Assembly (NCBI GenBank): GCA_052326605.1
Contig: JBKQMB010000033.1
Span: 62,001 to 126,000 of the forward strand
Source: Bog-756 sp052326605
GTDB taxonomy: Bacteria > Actinomycetota > Acidimicrobiia > Acidimicrobiales > RAAP-2
Length of the DNA stretch: 64,000 nt
Direction of reading: 5' to 3'
Shown here: piece after piece, positions 1-8,694 of the stretch
Layout of the letters: each line of letters begins with the position of its first letter
How positions within the stretch are numbered: the first letter of the stretch is position 1
Notes under the pieces: model-generated
What the model was told of the DNA's origin: nothing
The model's database searches: none
Seen by the model: the letters and a program-made list of their open reading frames with translations, nothing else
Translations under genes and position numbers: made by a program

Positions 1-28
1 AAATGCTGCGGCCGGGAATACTGTCCGC

Positions 29-760
29 ATGCCCAATTCCTCGCCGTGGTCCGAAGCTGCCGACGCGCTCATCGAGGCGCTGAGCCTCACGACGCCCCCG
101 ATAGCCATCACCTTCTCCCAGTCTGCTCCCGACGGTGTTTCGCCGTTCGACGCTCCGATGCCGGAACCAACTCCCGATGGCCGAACCGGTCGGGTCCCGG
201 CAGGGTGCGTGTTCTGGACCAAAGCGCTCGACCGGACGTTCTCCACCGTCGCCGCCGACCATGGCAACTGCAGCGTCGGAAGCCTGACGCATGGGTTCGC
301 CACCCTCGAGGAGGTCGCCGGCCACTCGGATGTGGCGGCCCTGGTGGAGTCAGGCTGGGTGACCATGGACATGGTCCCCGACATCCCTGTCATCGCCGAC
401 CGGCCCGAGGTCGTGACCTACGGGCCACTGACAGAAGCACCCGTGGATCCGGACGTCGTCATGATCCGGGTCAACGCCAAGCAGCTCATGGTGCTGAGTG
501 ACGCGCTTCCCGGTCTTCGCATCGACGGCAAGCCCCAGTGCCACATCGTCGCGGTAGCCAAGCAAGAGAGGGAAGTGGCCGTGAGCGTCGGCTGCATGCT
601 CAGTCGCACTCGCACCGCCATGCCCAAGACCGATATGACGTGTGCCATCCCGGCAAGCCGCCTGCACGACGTGGTCCGCCGAATTCAGGCGACCGCGGCA
701 ACCGACGCCATCGTGGCCTCCTATGCCGCGGAGGATGCCCGCCGATTCATTGCTCGGTAG
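29..760 (+). CDS. DUF169 family protein
   Basis: A 243-residue soluble protein that I assign to the uncharacterised DUF169 family. The pattern is an N-terminal PPIAITF strand (residues 23-29), an AGCVFW segment around Cys60, and an NCSVG segment at Cys81, followed by a conserved GCMLSRTRT near Cys189. The family is often near redox or metal proteins, but its biochemical role is unknown to me. No signal peptide or membrane segment is visible. The ATG at 29 has only a weak ribosome site and the upstream gene lies outside the window, so the start could change. It runs towards the NfuA-like gene, which is on the other strand, with 28 bp between them. Confidence 0.7.
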   Translation: MPNSSPWSEAADALIEALSLTTPPIAITFSQSAPDGVSPFDAPMPEPTPDGRTGRVPAGCVFWTKALDRTFSTVAADHGNCSVGSLTHGFATLEEVAGHSDVAALVESGWVTMDMVPDIPVIADRPEVVTYGPLTEAPVDPDVVMIRVNAKQLMVLSDALPGLRIDGKPQCHIVAVAKQEREVAVSVGCMLSRTRTAMPKTDMTCAIPASRLHDVVRRIQATAATDAIVASYAAEDARRFIAR

Positions 761-788
761 GATGTGCCGCTTGGCTGCGTCGCCGGGG

Positions 789-1445
789 CTACTTCTTGGC
801 CGCTTCGTAGTAGGGATTAGTTCCGGCCGCGTGATCGGTGACGTCGATGACCCGAGTGATCTCGATGACCGACTCGCTGAGGGCGACTTCGATCCCTTGG
901 CTCAAGGTCACCGCCGCCATGCCGCAACCCGCGCATCCACCGCTCAAGCGGAGATAGGCGGCGTCACCCTCCACCGCGACAAGATCGGCCCGACCGCCGT
1001 GCGCCGCAATGCTCGGGTTGATCTGTAGTTCGAGGACCTGTATGACCCGCTGCGCCACGTCCCCGCTGAGGTCCACCGGTGGCCCGGCCATCCCCGGGCT
1101 TGCACCGGCGGGGCGGGGCGGCTGGTTTGGGTTCTGGATGACCATGCCGCCCTGGTCTGCATCGCGGTTGACGTCGAGGACCGACCCCCGTATTCGGGCG
1201 ATGCTGTCGGCCGGAACCACGAGCGCAAGCCCACCACGTTCGTCGGACCAGTCATCGGGTCTGGCATCGCCAACCGCCTGGAAGTACATGTCGTAGGTGT
1301 AGGCGTTTCCGCTCGTGCCGGTGACCTCGACCCAGAGGGCCAGCGACTCCCCTCCGTCCTCGCCGGACCGCAATTCCAGCACCATCTCCAGCGCCGCGTC
1401 GGCCGCATGCAGGACGGCCACGCTAGGGGAATCGGTGTCGGTCAT
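789..1445 (-). CDS. NfuA-like iron-sulfur carrier (degenerate A-type domain plus NifU C-terminal domain)
   Basis: 218 residues in two parts. Residues 1-108 look like a cysteine-less A-type (IscA/HesB) fold that ends in GMVIQNPNQ. Residues 125-200 form a NifU-type domain with the cluster-binding CAGC motif at 171-174. This is the layout of E. coli NfuA, which carries a 4Fe-4S cluster to target enzymes. The start is the ATG at 1445; the frame stays open for another 100 codons upstream, but that stretch is arginine/proline-rich and antisense to the next gene, so I leave it out. It is 2.7 kb from the SUF operon and may deliver clusters to the neighbouring radical SAM protein (inference). Confidence 0.85.
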   Translation of the reverse strand: MTDTDSPSVAVLHAADAALEMVLELRSGEDGGESLALWVEVTGTSGNAYTYDMYFQAVGDARPDDWSDERGGLALVVPADSIARIRGSVLDVNRDADQGGMVIQNPNQPPRPAGASPGMAGPPVDLSGDVAQRVIQVLELQINPSIAAHGGRADLVAVEGDAAYLRLSGGCAGCGMAAVTLSQGIEVALSESVIEITRVIDVTDHAAGTNPYYEAAKK

Positions 1446-1489
1446 GGCGTCTCGTCTCAACCTTGGTGGTTTCCGACCATCATAGGGGA

Positions 1490-2698
1490 GTGCCCCGGAT
1501 CCTGTTGCTACTGCCCACTGCCACCTACCGGGCCCCGGACTTCGTTGCCGCTGCCGCTGGCCTGGGGGTCGACGTCGTGGTCGGATCCGAACATCGTCAG
1601 GCCTTGTCCGGCTCCATGGGTGACCGGGTCGTAGTGGTGCCCCTGGCCGACGTCGACGCCGCGGTGGGCGCCATCGTGGCGTTGCATCGTCGGAGCCCGC
1701 TCGATGCGGTGTTGGCCGTCGACGACCAGGGCGTGGTGATCGCATCTGCTGCGGCCGCGTGCCTGGGATTACGTCACAATCCGCCCGACGCGGTCGCCGC
1801 CACGCGGGACAAGGCGATCATGCGTGAGCGCCTCGGGGCCGCCTCGCTACCCCAACCCACCTACCGAATCGTCTCCCCCGGTTCCGAGGTCGCCTCGGCC
1901 GCAGCGGAGATCGGGTATCCGTGCGTGGTCAAGCCGGTGTCCCGGTCGGCCAGCCAAGGGGTCATCCGGGTCGACGACGCGATCCAGGCCGACGCGGCCG
2001 CCGTCCGCATTCGCGCCATGACCGCGAACTGTCCCGAACCCCTGCTGGTCGAGCGCTTCGTGCCCGGAGACGAGATCGCCGTCGAAGGTCTGCTCACGAG
2101 GGGACGTCTGGAGGTACTGGCGGTGTTCGACAAACCCGATCCTCTAGACGGCCCCTTCTTCGAAGAGACGATCTACGTCACGCCGTCGCGCCAGCCCCCT
2201 ACGATCCTCACCGAGATCGAGACCACCGTAGGTCAGGCGGCCACGGCATTGGGCCTCCGGGAAGGCCCGGTCCACGCCGAGCTGCGCATCGGCCCGGATG
2301 GCGCCGTCACCATTCTCGAACTTGCGGCCCGGTCCATCGGGGGCTTGTGCGCACGGGCCCTACGGTTCGGAGCGGGCGTGAGCCTCGAGGAGGTGATCGT
2401 CCGACATGCTCTGGGCATGGGAGTCGACGGCCTCACCCGGGAGTCACAGGCATCCGGCGTGATGATGCTCCCGATCCGCTCGGCGGGGGTACTGGATCAC
2501 GTGTCGGGACAGGAGCGCGCGCTCGCCATCGAAGAAGTGGTCGGTCTCGACATCAGTATTCCGTCGGGGCGACGGGTGGTGCCACTGCCCGAAGGCGACC
2601 GCTACCTGGGGTTCATCTTCGCCCGTGGACCGACACCGCAATCCGTCGAAGCGGCTCTTCGACAGGCAGAGGCATGTCTCGACGTGCGCCTGCGCTGA
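1490..2698 (+). CDS. ATP-grasp domain protein (ligase-like)
   Basis: 402 residues from GTG 1490; an in-frame ATG at 1463 is possible but adds nine unconvincing residues. Residues 1-100 form a pre-ATP-grasp Rossmann-like domain. The ATP-grasp proper follows, with PCVVKP at 144-149, a serine-rich loop SRSASQG at 151-157, the acidic LVERFVPGDE at 186-195, and the metal-binding ELAARSIGG at 277-285. Such enzymes join a carboxylate to an amine or similar nucleophile through an acyl phosphate. The substrate cannot be read from the sequence. It is 42 bp upstream of the radical SAM gene on the same strand, which suggests a shared pathway. It diverges from the NfuA-like gene. Confidence 0.82.
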   Translation: MPRILLLLPTATYRAPDFVAAAAGLGVDVVVGSEHRQALSGSMGDRVVVVPLADVDAAVGAIVALHRRSPLDAVLAVDDQGVVIASAAAACLGLRHNPPDAVAATRDKAIMRERLGAASLPQPTYRIVSPGSEVASAAAEIGYPCVVKPVSRSASQGVIRVDDAIQADAAAVRIRAMTANCPEPLLVERFVPGDEIAVEGLLTRGRLEVLAVFDKPDPLDGPFFEETIYVTPSRQPPTILTEIETTVGQAATALGLREGPVHAELRIGPDGAVTILELAARSIGGLCARALRFGAGVSLEEVIVRHALGMGVDGLTRESQASGVMMLPIRSAGVLDHVSGQERALAIEEVVGLDISIPSGRRVVPLPEGDRYLGFIFARGPTPQSVEAALRQAEACLDVRLR

Positions 2699-2740
2699 CG
2701 CAAACCCGGAGGCCGGGGCCTGCCCGATAGGGTCGAGGCG

Positions 2741-4123
2741 GTGCGAGCGTTGCTGCTGTCCACTTACGAACTGGGCCATCAGCCCCTGCACGCGGCCAAG
2801 GCCACAAGCGCCTTACTCGCTGCTGGTCACGAGGTTCGCTGTGTCGATGTCGCGCTCGACGCGCTCGACGCAGACGATGTCGACTGGGCCGACCGCGTGG
2901 CGTTCTCTGTGCCGATGCACACCGCCATGCGCCTGGCATTGCGGGTCGCCGAAGCGATACGGGGCCGACGACCCGAACTTCCGCTGTGCTTCTACGGTCT
3001 CTATGCACAGGTGAGCCAGGATCAGACTGTCGCGTCGGCAGTCGATGCCGTCATCGCCGGCGAGTACGAACCAGGGCTCGTAGCGTGGGTGGACGGCGGC
3101 GACCCCGGCCCGACGATTCAGCTGGCCCGAGTCGAGGCTCGGGTGTCGGCCCGGCACCTGTTGCCGCCCCTGGACCGGTATACCCGACTCGCCGTCGACG
3201 GTGAGGAGCGCCTGGTCGGATCGGTCGAGGCCAGTCGAGGTTGCTCCCATCGGTGCCGGCACTGTCCTGTTCCGGTCGTATACGGCGGCCGCGTGCGCCC
3301 GGTGGACCTGGCTGCGGTCGTGGCCGATATCGACCAGTTGGTGGAGGCCGGTGCCCGCCATGTGTCCTTCGCCGACCCGGACTTCCTCAACGCCCCGCTC
3401 CACGCACGCCGGGTAGTGGCTGCGATGCACGAGCGTCACCCGGACCTGAGCTTCGACTGCACGACCAAGGTGGAGCACATCCTGCGCCACCCGGACGTTC
3501 TCCCTGAGCTGGCCGAAGCCGGCTGCGCATTCATCGTTTCGGCGTTCGAGTCGACCAATGACACGATTCTCGAGTACCTCGACAAGGGTCATTCCGGCGC
3601 CGATGCATCAAGGGCCGTCGTGTTGCTTCGCACTCACGGGATCGAAGTACGCCCGTCGTGGTTGCCGTTCACCCCCTGGACCAGTCTCGACGACCTGGCC
3701 GACCTGATCGACTTCGTAGTGGCCCACGATCTCGTGGCCAACGTGGACCCGGTGCAGTACACGGTGCGCCTGTTGTTGCCAGAGCGTTCGCTGCTCCTCG
3801 GCCATGCCGCCATGGAACCCCACCTCGGTCACTACGACGCGGAGCGCCTGGGTTGGACGTGGAACCATTCCGATCCCATGGTCGATTGCCTGCAGCACGA
3901 GTTGGCCGCGCTGGTCGAGTCGCGGGTTGAGCAAGACGCGTCCGTGACGTTCGGAGAGATCGACACGCTCATCCGTTCCCGGACCCCGCACCGGGCCGCT
4001 TCCCCGTCCCATGGGGCCGTCTCGAAGGGCGCCATCGGGGACCGGGCCCACCTCACCGAGCCATGGTTCTGCTGTAGTGAACCCACCGAGGCGCAGTTGA
4101 CACCCCTTGCGCCGCTGGGCTGA
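2741..4123 (+). CDS. Radical SAM protein with B12-binding-like N-terminus and CC-Ser-Glu-Pro tail
   Basis: 460 residues from GTG 2741. The first ~120 residues resemble a cobalamin-binding-like alpha/beta domain (LLLSTYELGHQP, then AGHEV). The radical SAM core follows with the 4Fe-4S motif CSHRCRHC: Cys168, Cys172 and Cys175. The C-terminus carries WFCCSEP, with vicinal Cys444-Cys445, 15 residues before the stop. I recognise this as the layout NCBI calls the CUAEP/CCAEP-tail radical SAM family (from memory); here Ser replaces Ala. Some relatives carry selenocysteine in the tail, but here both positions are plain Cys codons (TGC TGT, 4070-4075). The reaction is unknown. It is probably co-transcribed with the ATP-grasp gene. 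Confidence 0.85.
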   Translation: MRALLLSTYELGHQPLHAAKATSALLAAGHEVRCVDVALDALDADDVDWADRVAFSVPMHTAMRLALRVAEAIRGRRPELPLCFYGLYAQVSQDQTVASAVDAVIAGEYEPGLVAWVDGGDPGPTIQLARVEARVSARHLLPPLDRYTRLAVDGEERLVGSVEASRGCSHRCRHCPVPVVYGGRVRPVDLAAVVADIDQLVEAGARHVSFADPDFLNAPLHARRVVAAMHERHPDLSFDCTTKVEHILRHPDVLPELAEAGCAFIVSAFESTNDTILEYLDKGHSGADASRAVVLLRTHGIEVRPSWLPFTPWTSLDDLADLIDFVVAHDLVANVDPVQYTVRLLLPERSLLLGHAAMEPHLGHYDAERLGWTWNHSDPMVDCLQHELAALVESRVEQDASVTFGEIDTLIRSRTPHRAASPSHGAVSKGAIGDRAHLTEPWFCCSEPTEAQLTPLAPLG

Positions 4124-4198
4124 ACGGCCGGCCTACCGGCCCGTCCGGGAACATCTGCTGAGTCGCACCGCTCGGCCTGGAGGGCATCACCACGGCGA

Positions 4199-4900
4199 TT
4201 ACGCCGATGTCAGGTCGCGCCGAACTCTGGGGTGAGAGGTCCGCGGCGTGGTCCCACGCGGCCGGATCTCGTACGCGCAGACGTACGCGCCCGCCACCTT
4301 GTGCACGATCCGAGTGACTTCCGCCTCGGGGACAACCTCTTGCACGAATTCGAGCTCGGTGGTGCAAGCCAGACCGTAGTGGGAGGCCACCGCCCAGATG
4401 GCGCAGCTGTGGAGTGTGAGTCGGTAACTGTCGCCAGGAAGCTTGTCGACGTCGGCCATGTACCCCTCGGCGTCGAGGATGGCGGCCAGACCCGCCACCG
4501 TGTCGCCGAGAGACCTGCCTGCCAACTGGTCTCGGCACTTTTCGACACGCCGGCGCCGGCGCCGCTCAAAGACGCGAAGAACGAGCTCGGGGTCCTCGTC
4601 CTCGATGTGGCCGAGCAGCTCGACCGAGAGGTCACCGGCAGACGGTCCGGCGAACAGGGACTCGCCCAATTCGGTGCTGTGGTAGAGGTCGGCCGGTCGG
4701 CCGGGTCGACCCCGCACTCGACGCGAGGCGACGAACCCACCGGACCTGAGCGCAGCCAGATGTTGGCGGACCGCGCTCGGGGTGATCCCCAAGATCTCCG
4801 CCACTTCGTCGGCTGACGCCTCCCCCCGTCGTTTCACGGCGATGAGGACGTGTCGCTGGGCCGTTGACAGATTGGCCGAGGCCACGGGAGCACTATCCAT
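4199..4900 (-). CDS. sufR: SufR-type iron-sulfur sensing transcriptional repressor
   Basis: 233 residues. An N-terminal winged helix-turn-helix occupies roughly residues 12-75 (AEILGITPSAVRQHLAALRS). Three cysteines sit at 166, 179 and 208. The CX12C then X28-C spacing closely matches the three cluster ligands described for Mycobacterium tuberculosis SufR (C175, C188, C216). SufR binds DNA with its Fe-S cluster and represses the suf operon, so loss of the cluster raises SUF expression. It diverges from the suf operon. The start is the ATG at 4900: there is no Shine-Dalgarno sequence before it, and a TATCCT-like element lies close upstream, which suggests a leaderless message. An open extension to 5038 is judged non-coding. 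Confidence 0.88.
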   Translation of the reverse strand: MDSAPVASANLSTAQRHVLIAVKRRGEASADEVAEILGITPSAVRQHLAALRSGGFVASRRVRGRPGRPADLYHSTELGESLFAGPSAGDLSVELLGHIEDEDPELVLRVFERRRRRRVEKCRDQLAGRSLGDTVAGLAAILDAEGYMADVDKLPGDSYRLTLHSCAIWAVASHYGLACTTELEFVQEVVPEAEVTRIVHKVAGAYVCAYEIRPRGTTPRTSHPRVRRDLTSA

Positions 4901-5037
4901 ATCAGCAAGGATACTGCCCGGGGATGCTTGGCAACAGATTCGCAAGGCTAAACTTGCAGAAGTAACATCAAGATGACCTTCGACTGCCGACACCGGCCCG
5001 CCGCCGGAAACGGTCGCCAGTCGGCAAGGAGACAACA
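4901..5037. promoter_or_regulatory. Divergent sufR / suf operon control region with inverted repeat
   Basis: This spacer must hold both divergent promoters. A perfect inverted repeat GCAAG-N6-CTTGC lies at 4942-4957, and further GCAAG and CTTG half-sites occur at 4905-4909 and 4927-4930. The repeat overlaps a plausible plus-strand -10 (TAAACT, 4949-4954) with TTGGCA at 4928-4933, so a protein bound there would block suf transcription. I infer that this is the SufR operator; I did not match it to a published consensus. Confidence 0.45.
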
Positions 5038-5118
5038 ATGCGCTTCCTCACTACCACCAGGCACAGCACGATGGGTGAGGCCGGCACGGGATTTCCCGGC
5101 CCGGAGGTGCCGTCATGA
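5038..5118 (+). CDS. Short leader ORF overlapping sufB start
   Basis: A 26-codon ORF with a strong ribosome site (AAGGAG, eight bases before the ATG at 5038). Its TGA overlaps the sufB ATG in the four bases ATGA at 5115-5118. The peptide begins MRFLTTTRHS and ends PGPEVPS, with no recognisable domain. The overlap would couple its translation to sufB, though sufB also has its own GGAGG site at 5104-5108. It could be a regulatory leader peptide or a chance ORF. I know of no such leader in described suf operons. Confidence 0.4.
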   Translation: MRFLTTTRHSTMGEAGTGFPGPEVPS

Positions 5119-6560
5119 CCGACGTGTCGAACGACGTCCGGGAGTTCGCCAGCCAGGAGTACCAGTACGGCTTCTCCACCGACCTCGACACCGATGCCGT
5201 TCCCAAGGGCCTGAGCGAGGACGTCATCCGGCTGATCTCGGCCAAGAAGCACGAGCCGGACTGGCTTCTCGAGTGGCGCCTGCGGGCGTACCGGCACTGG
5301 ATCACGCTTGAGGAGCCTCACTGGCAGAACGTCCACTACGGGCCCATCGACTACCAGGACATCATCTACTACGCCGCCCCCAAGCCGAAGGTGCAACTGG
5401 CGAGCCTCGACGAGGTGGACCCCGAACTGCGGACCATGTTCGACAAACTCGGGATCTCACTCGCCGAGCAGGAGCGGCTCAGCGGCGTGGCGGTGGATGC
5501 CATCGTCGACTCGGTATCGGTGGCCACGACGTTCAAGCAGAAGCTGGCCGATGTGGGCGTCATCTTCTGCTCATTCTCAGAAGCGGTGCAGAACCACCCG
5601 GAACTGGTTCGTCCCTACCTCGGCTCGGTGGTCCCCTACCGGGACAACTACTTTGCCACGCTCAATTCGGCCGTCTTCACCGACGGCTCGTTCTGCTTCA
5701 TCCCCAAAGGCGTCCACTGCCCCATGGAACTCTCCACCTACTTCCGCATCAACGCCGCGGACACCGGCCAGTTCGAACGTACCCTCATCGTCGCCGAAGA
5801 GGGAGCGGAGGTGAGCTACCTCGAGGGTTGCACCGCTCCGATGCGGGACAAGAACCAGCTCCACGCGGCGGTCGTCGAGCTCGTGGCGCTCGAAGGGGCA
5901 CGGATCAAGTACTCCACCGTCCAGAACTGGTACCCGGGTGACGCCGATGGCCGCGGCGGCATCTACAACTTCGTCACCAAGCGGGGCAAGTGCGCCGGAG
6001 CGAACTCCAAGATCTCGTGGACGCAGGTCGAGACGGGCTCAGCCATCACGTGGAAGTACCCCGGGGTCATCCTCCAAGGTGACAACTCGGTCGGAGAGTT
6101 CTACTCGGTCGCTCTCACCGCCAACCACCAACAGGCGGACACCGGCACCAAGATGATCCACATCGGCAAGAACACACACAGCACCATCGTCTCGAAGGCG
6201 ATCTCCGCCGGTCACGGCCAGAACACCTACCGGGGCCTGGTGAAGGCGCTGCGTTCCGCCGAAGGAGCCCGGAACCACACGCGGTGCGACTCGTTGCTCC
6301 TGGGCAGCAATAGCGGTGCCCACACGTTTCCGTATATCGAGGTGAAGCATCCGACTGCGCAGGTCGAACACGAGGCCTCCACCTCCAAGATCAGCGAAGA
6401 CCAGCTCTTCTACTGCCGCCAGCGGGGAATCTCCGAGGAGGACGCCGCTTCCATGATCGTGAACGGTTTCTGCCGCGAAGTCTTCAAGGAGCTGCCCATG
6501 GAGTTCGCGGTCGAGGCCCAAAGGCTCCTGAGTGTCAGCCTGGAAGGAAGCGTCGGATGA
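5115..6560 (+). CDS. sufB: Fe-S cluster assembly scaffold SufB
   Basis: 481 residues, full length for SufB, the core scaffold subunit of the SufBC2D complex on which 4Fe-4S clusters are built in the cytosol. The C-terminal beta-helix region includes TRCDSLLLG, whose Cys corresponds to the essential SufB cysteine known from E. coli, and HEASTSKISEDQLFYCRQRG. The ATG at 5115 has GGAGG seven bases upstream. It opens the structural part of the operon. Its end overlaps sufC, and the order B-C-D differs from the B-D-C order common in many actinobacteria. Expression is presumably repressed by the divergent SufR. Confidence 0.96.
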   Translation: MTDVSNDVREFASQEYQYGFSTDLDTDAVPKGLSEDVIRLISAKKHEPDWLLEWRLRAYRHWITLEEPHWQNVHYGPIDYQDIIYYAAPKPKVQLASLDEVDPELRTMFDKLGISLAEQERLSGVAVDAIVDSVSVATTFKQKLADVGVIFCSFSEAVQNHPELVRPYLGSVVPYRDNYFATLNSAVFTDGSFCFIPKGVHCPMELSTYFRINAADTGQFERTLIVAEEGAEVSYLEGCTAPMRDKNQLHAAVVELVALEGARIKYSTVQNWYPGDADGRGGIYNFVTKRGKCAGANSKISWTQVETGSAITWKYPGVILQGDNSVGEFYSVALTANHQQADTGTKMIHIGKNTHSTIVSKAISAGHGQNTYRGLVKALRSAEGARNHTRCDSLLLGSNSGAHTFPYIEVKHPTAQVEHEASTSKISEDQLFYCRQRGISEEDAASMIVNGFCREVFKELPMEFAVEAQRLLSVSLEGSVG

Positions 6561-7339
6561 TGCTGCAGATCGAGAACCTCCACGCCCAGATCGGCGACAA
6601 CCAGATCCTCCGGGGGGTCAACCTCGAAGTCGCAGCGGGCGAGGTACACGCCATCATGGGCCCGAACGGCTCAGGCAAGAGCACCCTCGCCAACGTGGTG
6701 GCCGGCCATGAGGCCTACGACATCACCGGCAAGGTCCTCTTCGAGGGCGGGGACCTGCTCGCCCTGTCGCCCGAGGAACGGGCCGCGGCCGGTGTGTTCC
6801 TGGCCTTCCAGCACCCGGTGGAGATCCCCGGGGTGGGCAACCTGTACTTCTTGCGCACGGCGCTCAACTCGTTGCGCCGGCGACGTGGGCTCGAGGGGCT
6901 CGATGTAATGGAATTCCTTGCCCTGGCCCAAGAGCGGATGAAGCTTGTCGAGATGGACGATAGCTTCATGAGCCGGTCGGTCAACGAGGGTTTCTCGGGT
7001 GGTGAGAAGAAGCGCAATGAGATCCTGCAGATGACGATTCTCGAGCCGAAGCTCGCCATCTTGGACGAGACCGACTCCGGCCTCGACATCGATGCTCTCC
7101 GGATCGTCGCCGGCGGGGTGAACGCGCTGCGGGGCCCCGATCGGGCCATGGTCGTCATCACCCATCATCAGCGGCTCCTCGACTACATCGTCCCCGACCG
7201 GGTCCATGTCATGGCCGGGGGTCGGATTGTCCGCTCAGGCGACAAGGATCTGGCGCTCGAACTGGAGGAGCACGGCTACGCCCACCTCGGCCAAGAGGCG
7301 ACGTCAGACCGGTCGGCATCGGTGGGAGCAATGCCGTGA
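6557..7339 (+). CDS. sufC: Fe-S assembly ATPase SufC
   Basis: 260 residues. This is an ABC-type ATPase without membrane partners. It has Walker A GPNGSGKST at 35-43, the signature FSGGEKKR at 146-153 and Walker B LAILDE at 166-171, all intact. SufC hydrolyses ATP to remodel the SufB-SufD pair during cluster assembly. The start overlaps the sufB stop (ATGATG at 6557-6562, so ATG 6557 or 6560 is possible). The last ~15 residues are a low-complexity tail. The end overlaps the sufD GTG by four bases, so the operon is translationally coupled throughout. Confidence 0.96.
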   Translation: MMLQIENLHAQIGDNQILRGVNLEVAAGEVHAIMGPNGSGKSTLANVVAGHEAYDITGKVLFEGGDLLALSPEERAAAGVFLAFQHPVEIPGVGNLYFLRTALNSLRRRRGLEGLDVMEFLALAQERMKLVEMDDSFMSRSVNEGFSGGEKKRNEILQMTILEPKLAILDETDSGLDIDALRIVAGGVNALRGPDRAMVVITHHQRLLDYIVPDRVHVMAGGRIVRSGDKDLALELEEHGYAHLGQEATSDRSASVGAMP

Positions 7340-8694
7340 CCACCATTACATCCACGGCGAGAACAGCGGCAACGGCGACCGTCGCCGACCTGCTCTCCCG
7401 CCTCGGGTTCCCGCCCGGTGGTTCCAGACCTGCCTGGCTGACGCAGGCTCGCTACGCGTCCGTCGAGTGGGCGACCGCGCGCGGATTCCCGACGCTCAAG
7501 GACGAGGACTGGAGGTACACGCGACTCGGACCACTGTTGGACGTGCCGTTCGAGCGGGCCGGGGCCGGCCGCCGGGTCTCGCCGGCCATGATCGACGCGT
7601 TGACCATCGATGCGACGAGCACCCGCTTGGTGTTCGTCAACGACCACTTCGCCCCTGAGCTGTCGTTGTCGACCGAGCTGCCGGAAGGTGTCAAGGTGAC
7701 GAATCTGGCCTCGGAACTGGCCGAGGGGGGCACGGACCTCGAGCAGTTCTTCTCACGCCCGTTCGGCGAGTACGACCACGCCTTCACCGCAGCCAACACC
7801 GCCCTCGCCGAGGACGGGGCGTTCATTCAGGTTGCGGCCGACACCCTTGTCACCACACCCATTGAGTTGGTGTTCCTCTCGGACACCCAGGGATGTCCCA
7901 TCATTGCCAACCCGCGTTCCCTGATCCTGGCCGGTCCGGGCAGCCGTGTGACAGTCGTCGAGACCTACGCCGGGACCTCGGGCGACGCCACGTGCACCAA
8001 CGCCGTGACCCAGGTGGTCCTCGACGAGGGAGCGCGGGTCGAGCACTACAAGATCCAGGACGAGCCCGACACCGCGTTCCACCTCGCGCTGCTCGACGTC
8101 CGCCAGGGCCCCGACAGCCGGTTCTCGTCGGGCTCGGTGGCACTGGGATCGAAGATCGCCCGCAACGAGGTGCGCGTGCGCCTCGAGGGCGAAGGGGCGG
8201 AGGTCAGCATCGACGGCCTGTATCTGCCGCGAGGCGACCAGCACCACGACAATCCGATTCTGATCGAGCACGCCGCGCCCCGGTGCACCAGCCGGCAGCT
8301 CTATAAGGGAATCGTGGACGAACGCGGGCATGGAGTGTTCAACGGACGCATCATCGTTGGGCCCGACGCGTCCGGCACGGATGCCAGCCAGACCAACAAG
8401 AACCTGCTGCTCTCCGACCACGCCGAGGTCGACACTCGACCGCGACTCGAGATCCTCACCGACGACGTGAAGTGCGCCCACGGCGCAGCCGTAGGCACTC
8501 TCGATGAGGAAGCCTTGTTCTACCTGCGCTCGCGAGGAGTGCCCCACGAGGCGGCGAAGGCTCTGCTCACGTATTCGTTCGCCCGCGAAATGCTGGATCT
8601 CATCGAGTCCGAATCGCTTCGCACCCACGTGGAGGCGCTGGTCGCCGGCCGGCTCTCGACGGACGGCGACGGGAGAGGGAGCACACTCCGGTGA
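7336..8694 (+). CDS. sufD: Fe-S assembly scaffold subunit SufD
   Basis: 452 residues from GTG 7336, overlapping the sufC stop (GTGA). The C-terminal SufD region is well conserved. It reads through SRQLYKGIVDERGHGVFNGR and VKCAHGAAVG; that KCAHG histidine matches the catalytically important SufD His in E. coli. SufD pairs with SufB and is needed for iron acquisition and stability of the nascent cluster. The N-terminal half is more variable, as is usual. The stop overlaps the sufU start, which keeps the coupled arrangement. Confidence 0.94.
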   Translation: MTTITSTARTAATATVADLLSRLGFPPGGSRPAWLTQARYASVEWATARGFPTLKDEDWRYTRLGPLLDVPFERAGAGRRVSPAMIDALTIDATSTRLVFVNDHFAPELSLSTELPEGVKVTNLASELAEGGTDLEQFFSRPFGEYDHAFTAANTALAEDGAFIQVAADTLVTTPIELVFLSDTQGCPIIANPRSLILAGPGSRVTVVETYAGTSGDATCTNAVTQVVLDEGARVEHYKIQDEPDTAFHLALLDVRQGPDSRFSSGSVALGSKIARNEVRVRLEGEGAEVSIDGLYLPRGDQHHDNPILIEHAAPRCTSRQLYKGIVDERGHGVFNGRIIVGPDASGTDASQTNKNLLLSDHAEVDTRPRLEILTDDVKCAHGAAVGTLDEEALFYLRSRGVPHEAAKALLTYSFAREMLDLIESESLRTHVEALVAGRLSTDGDGRGSTLR

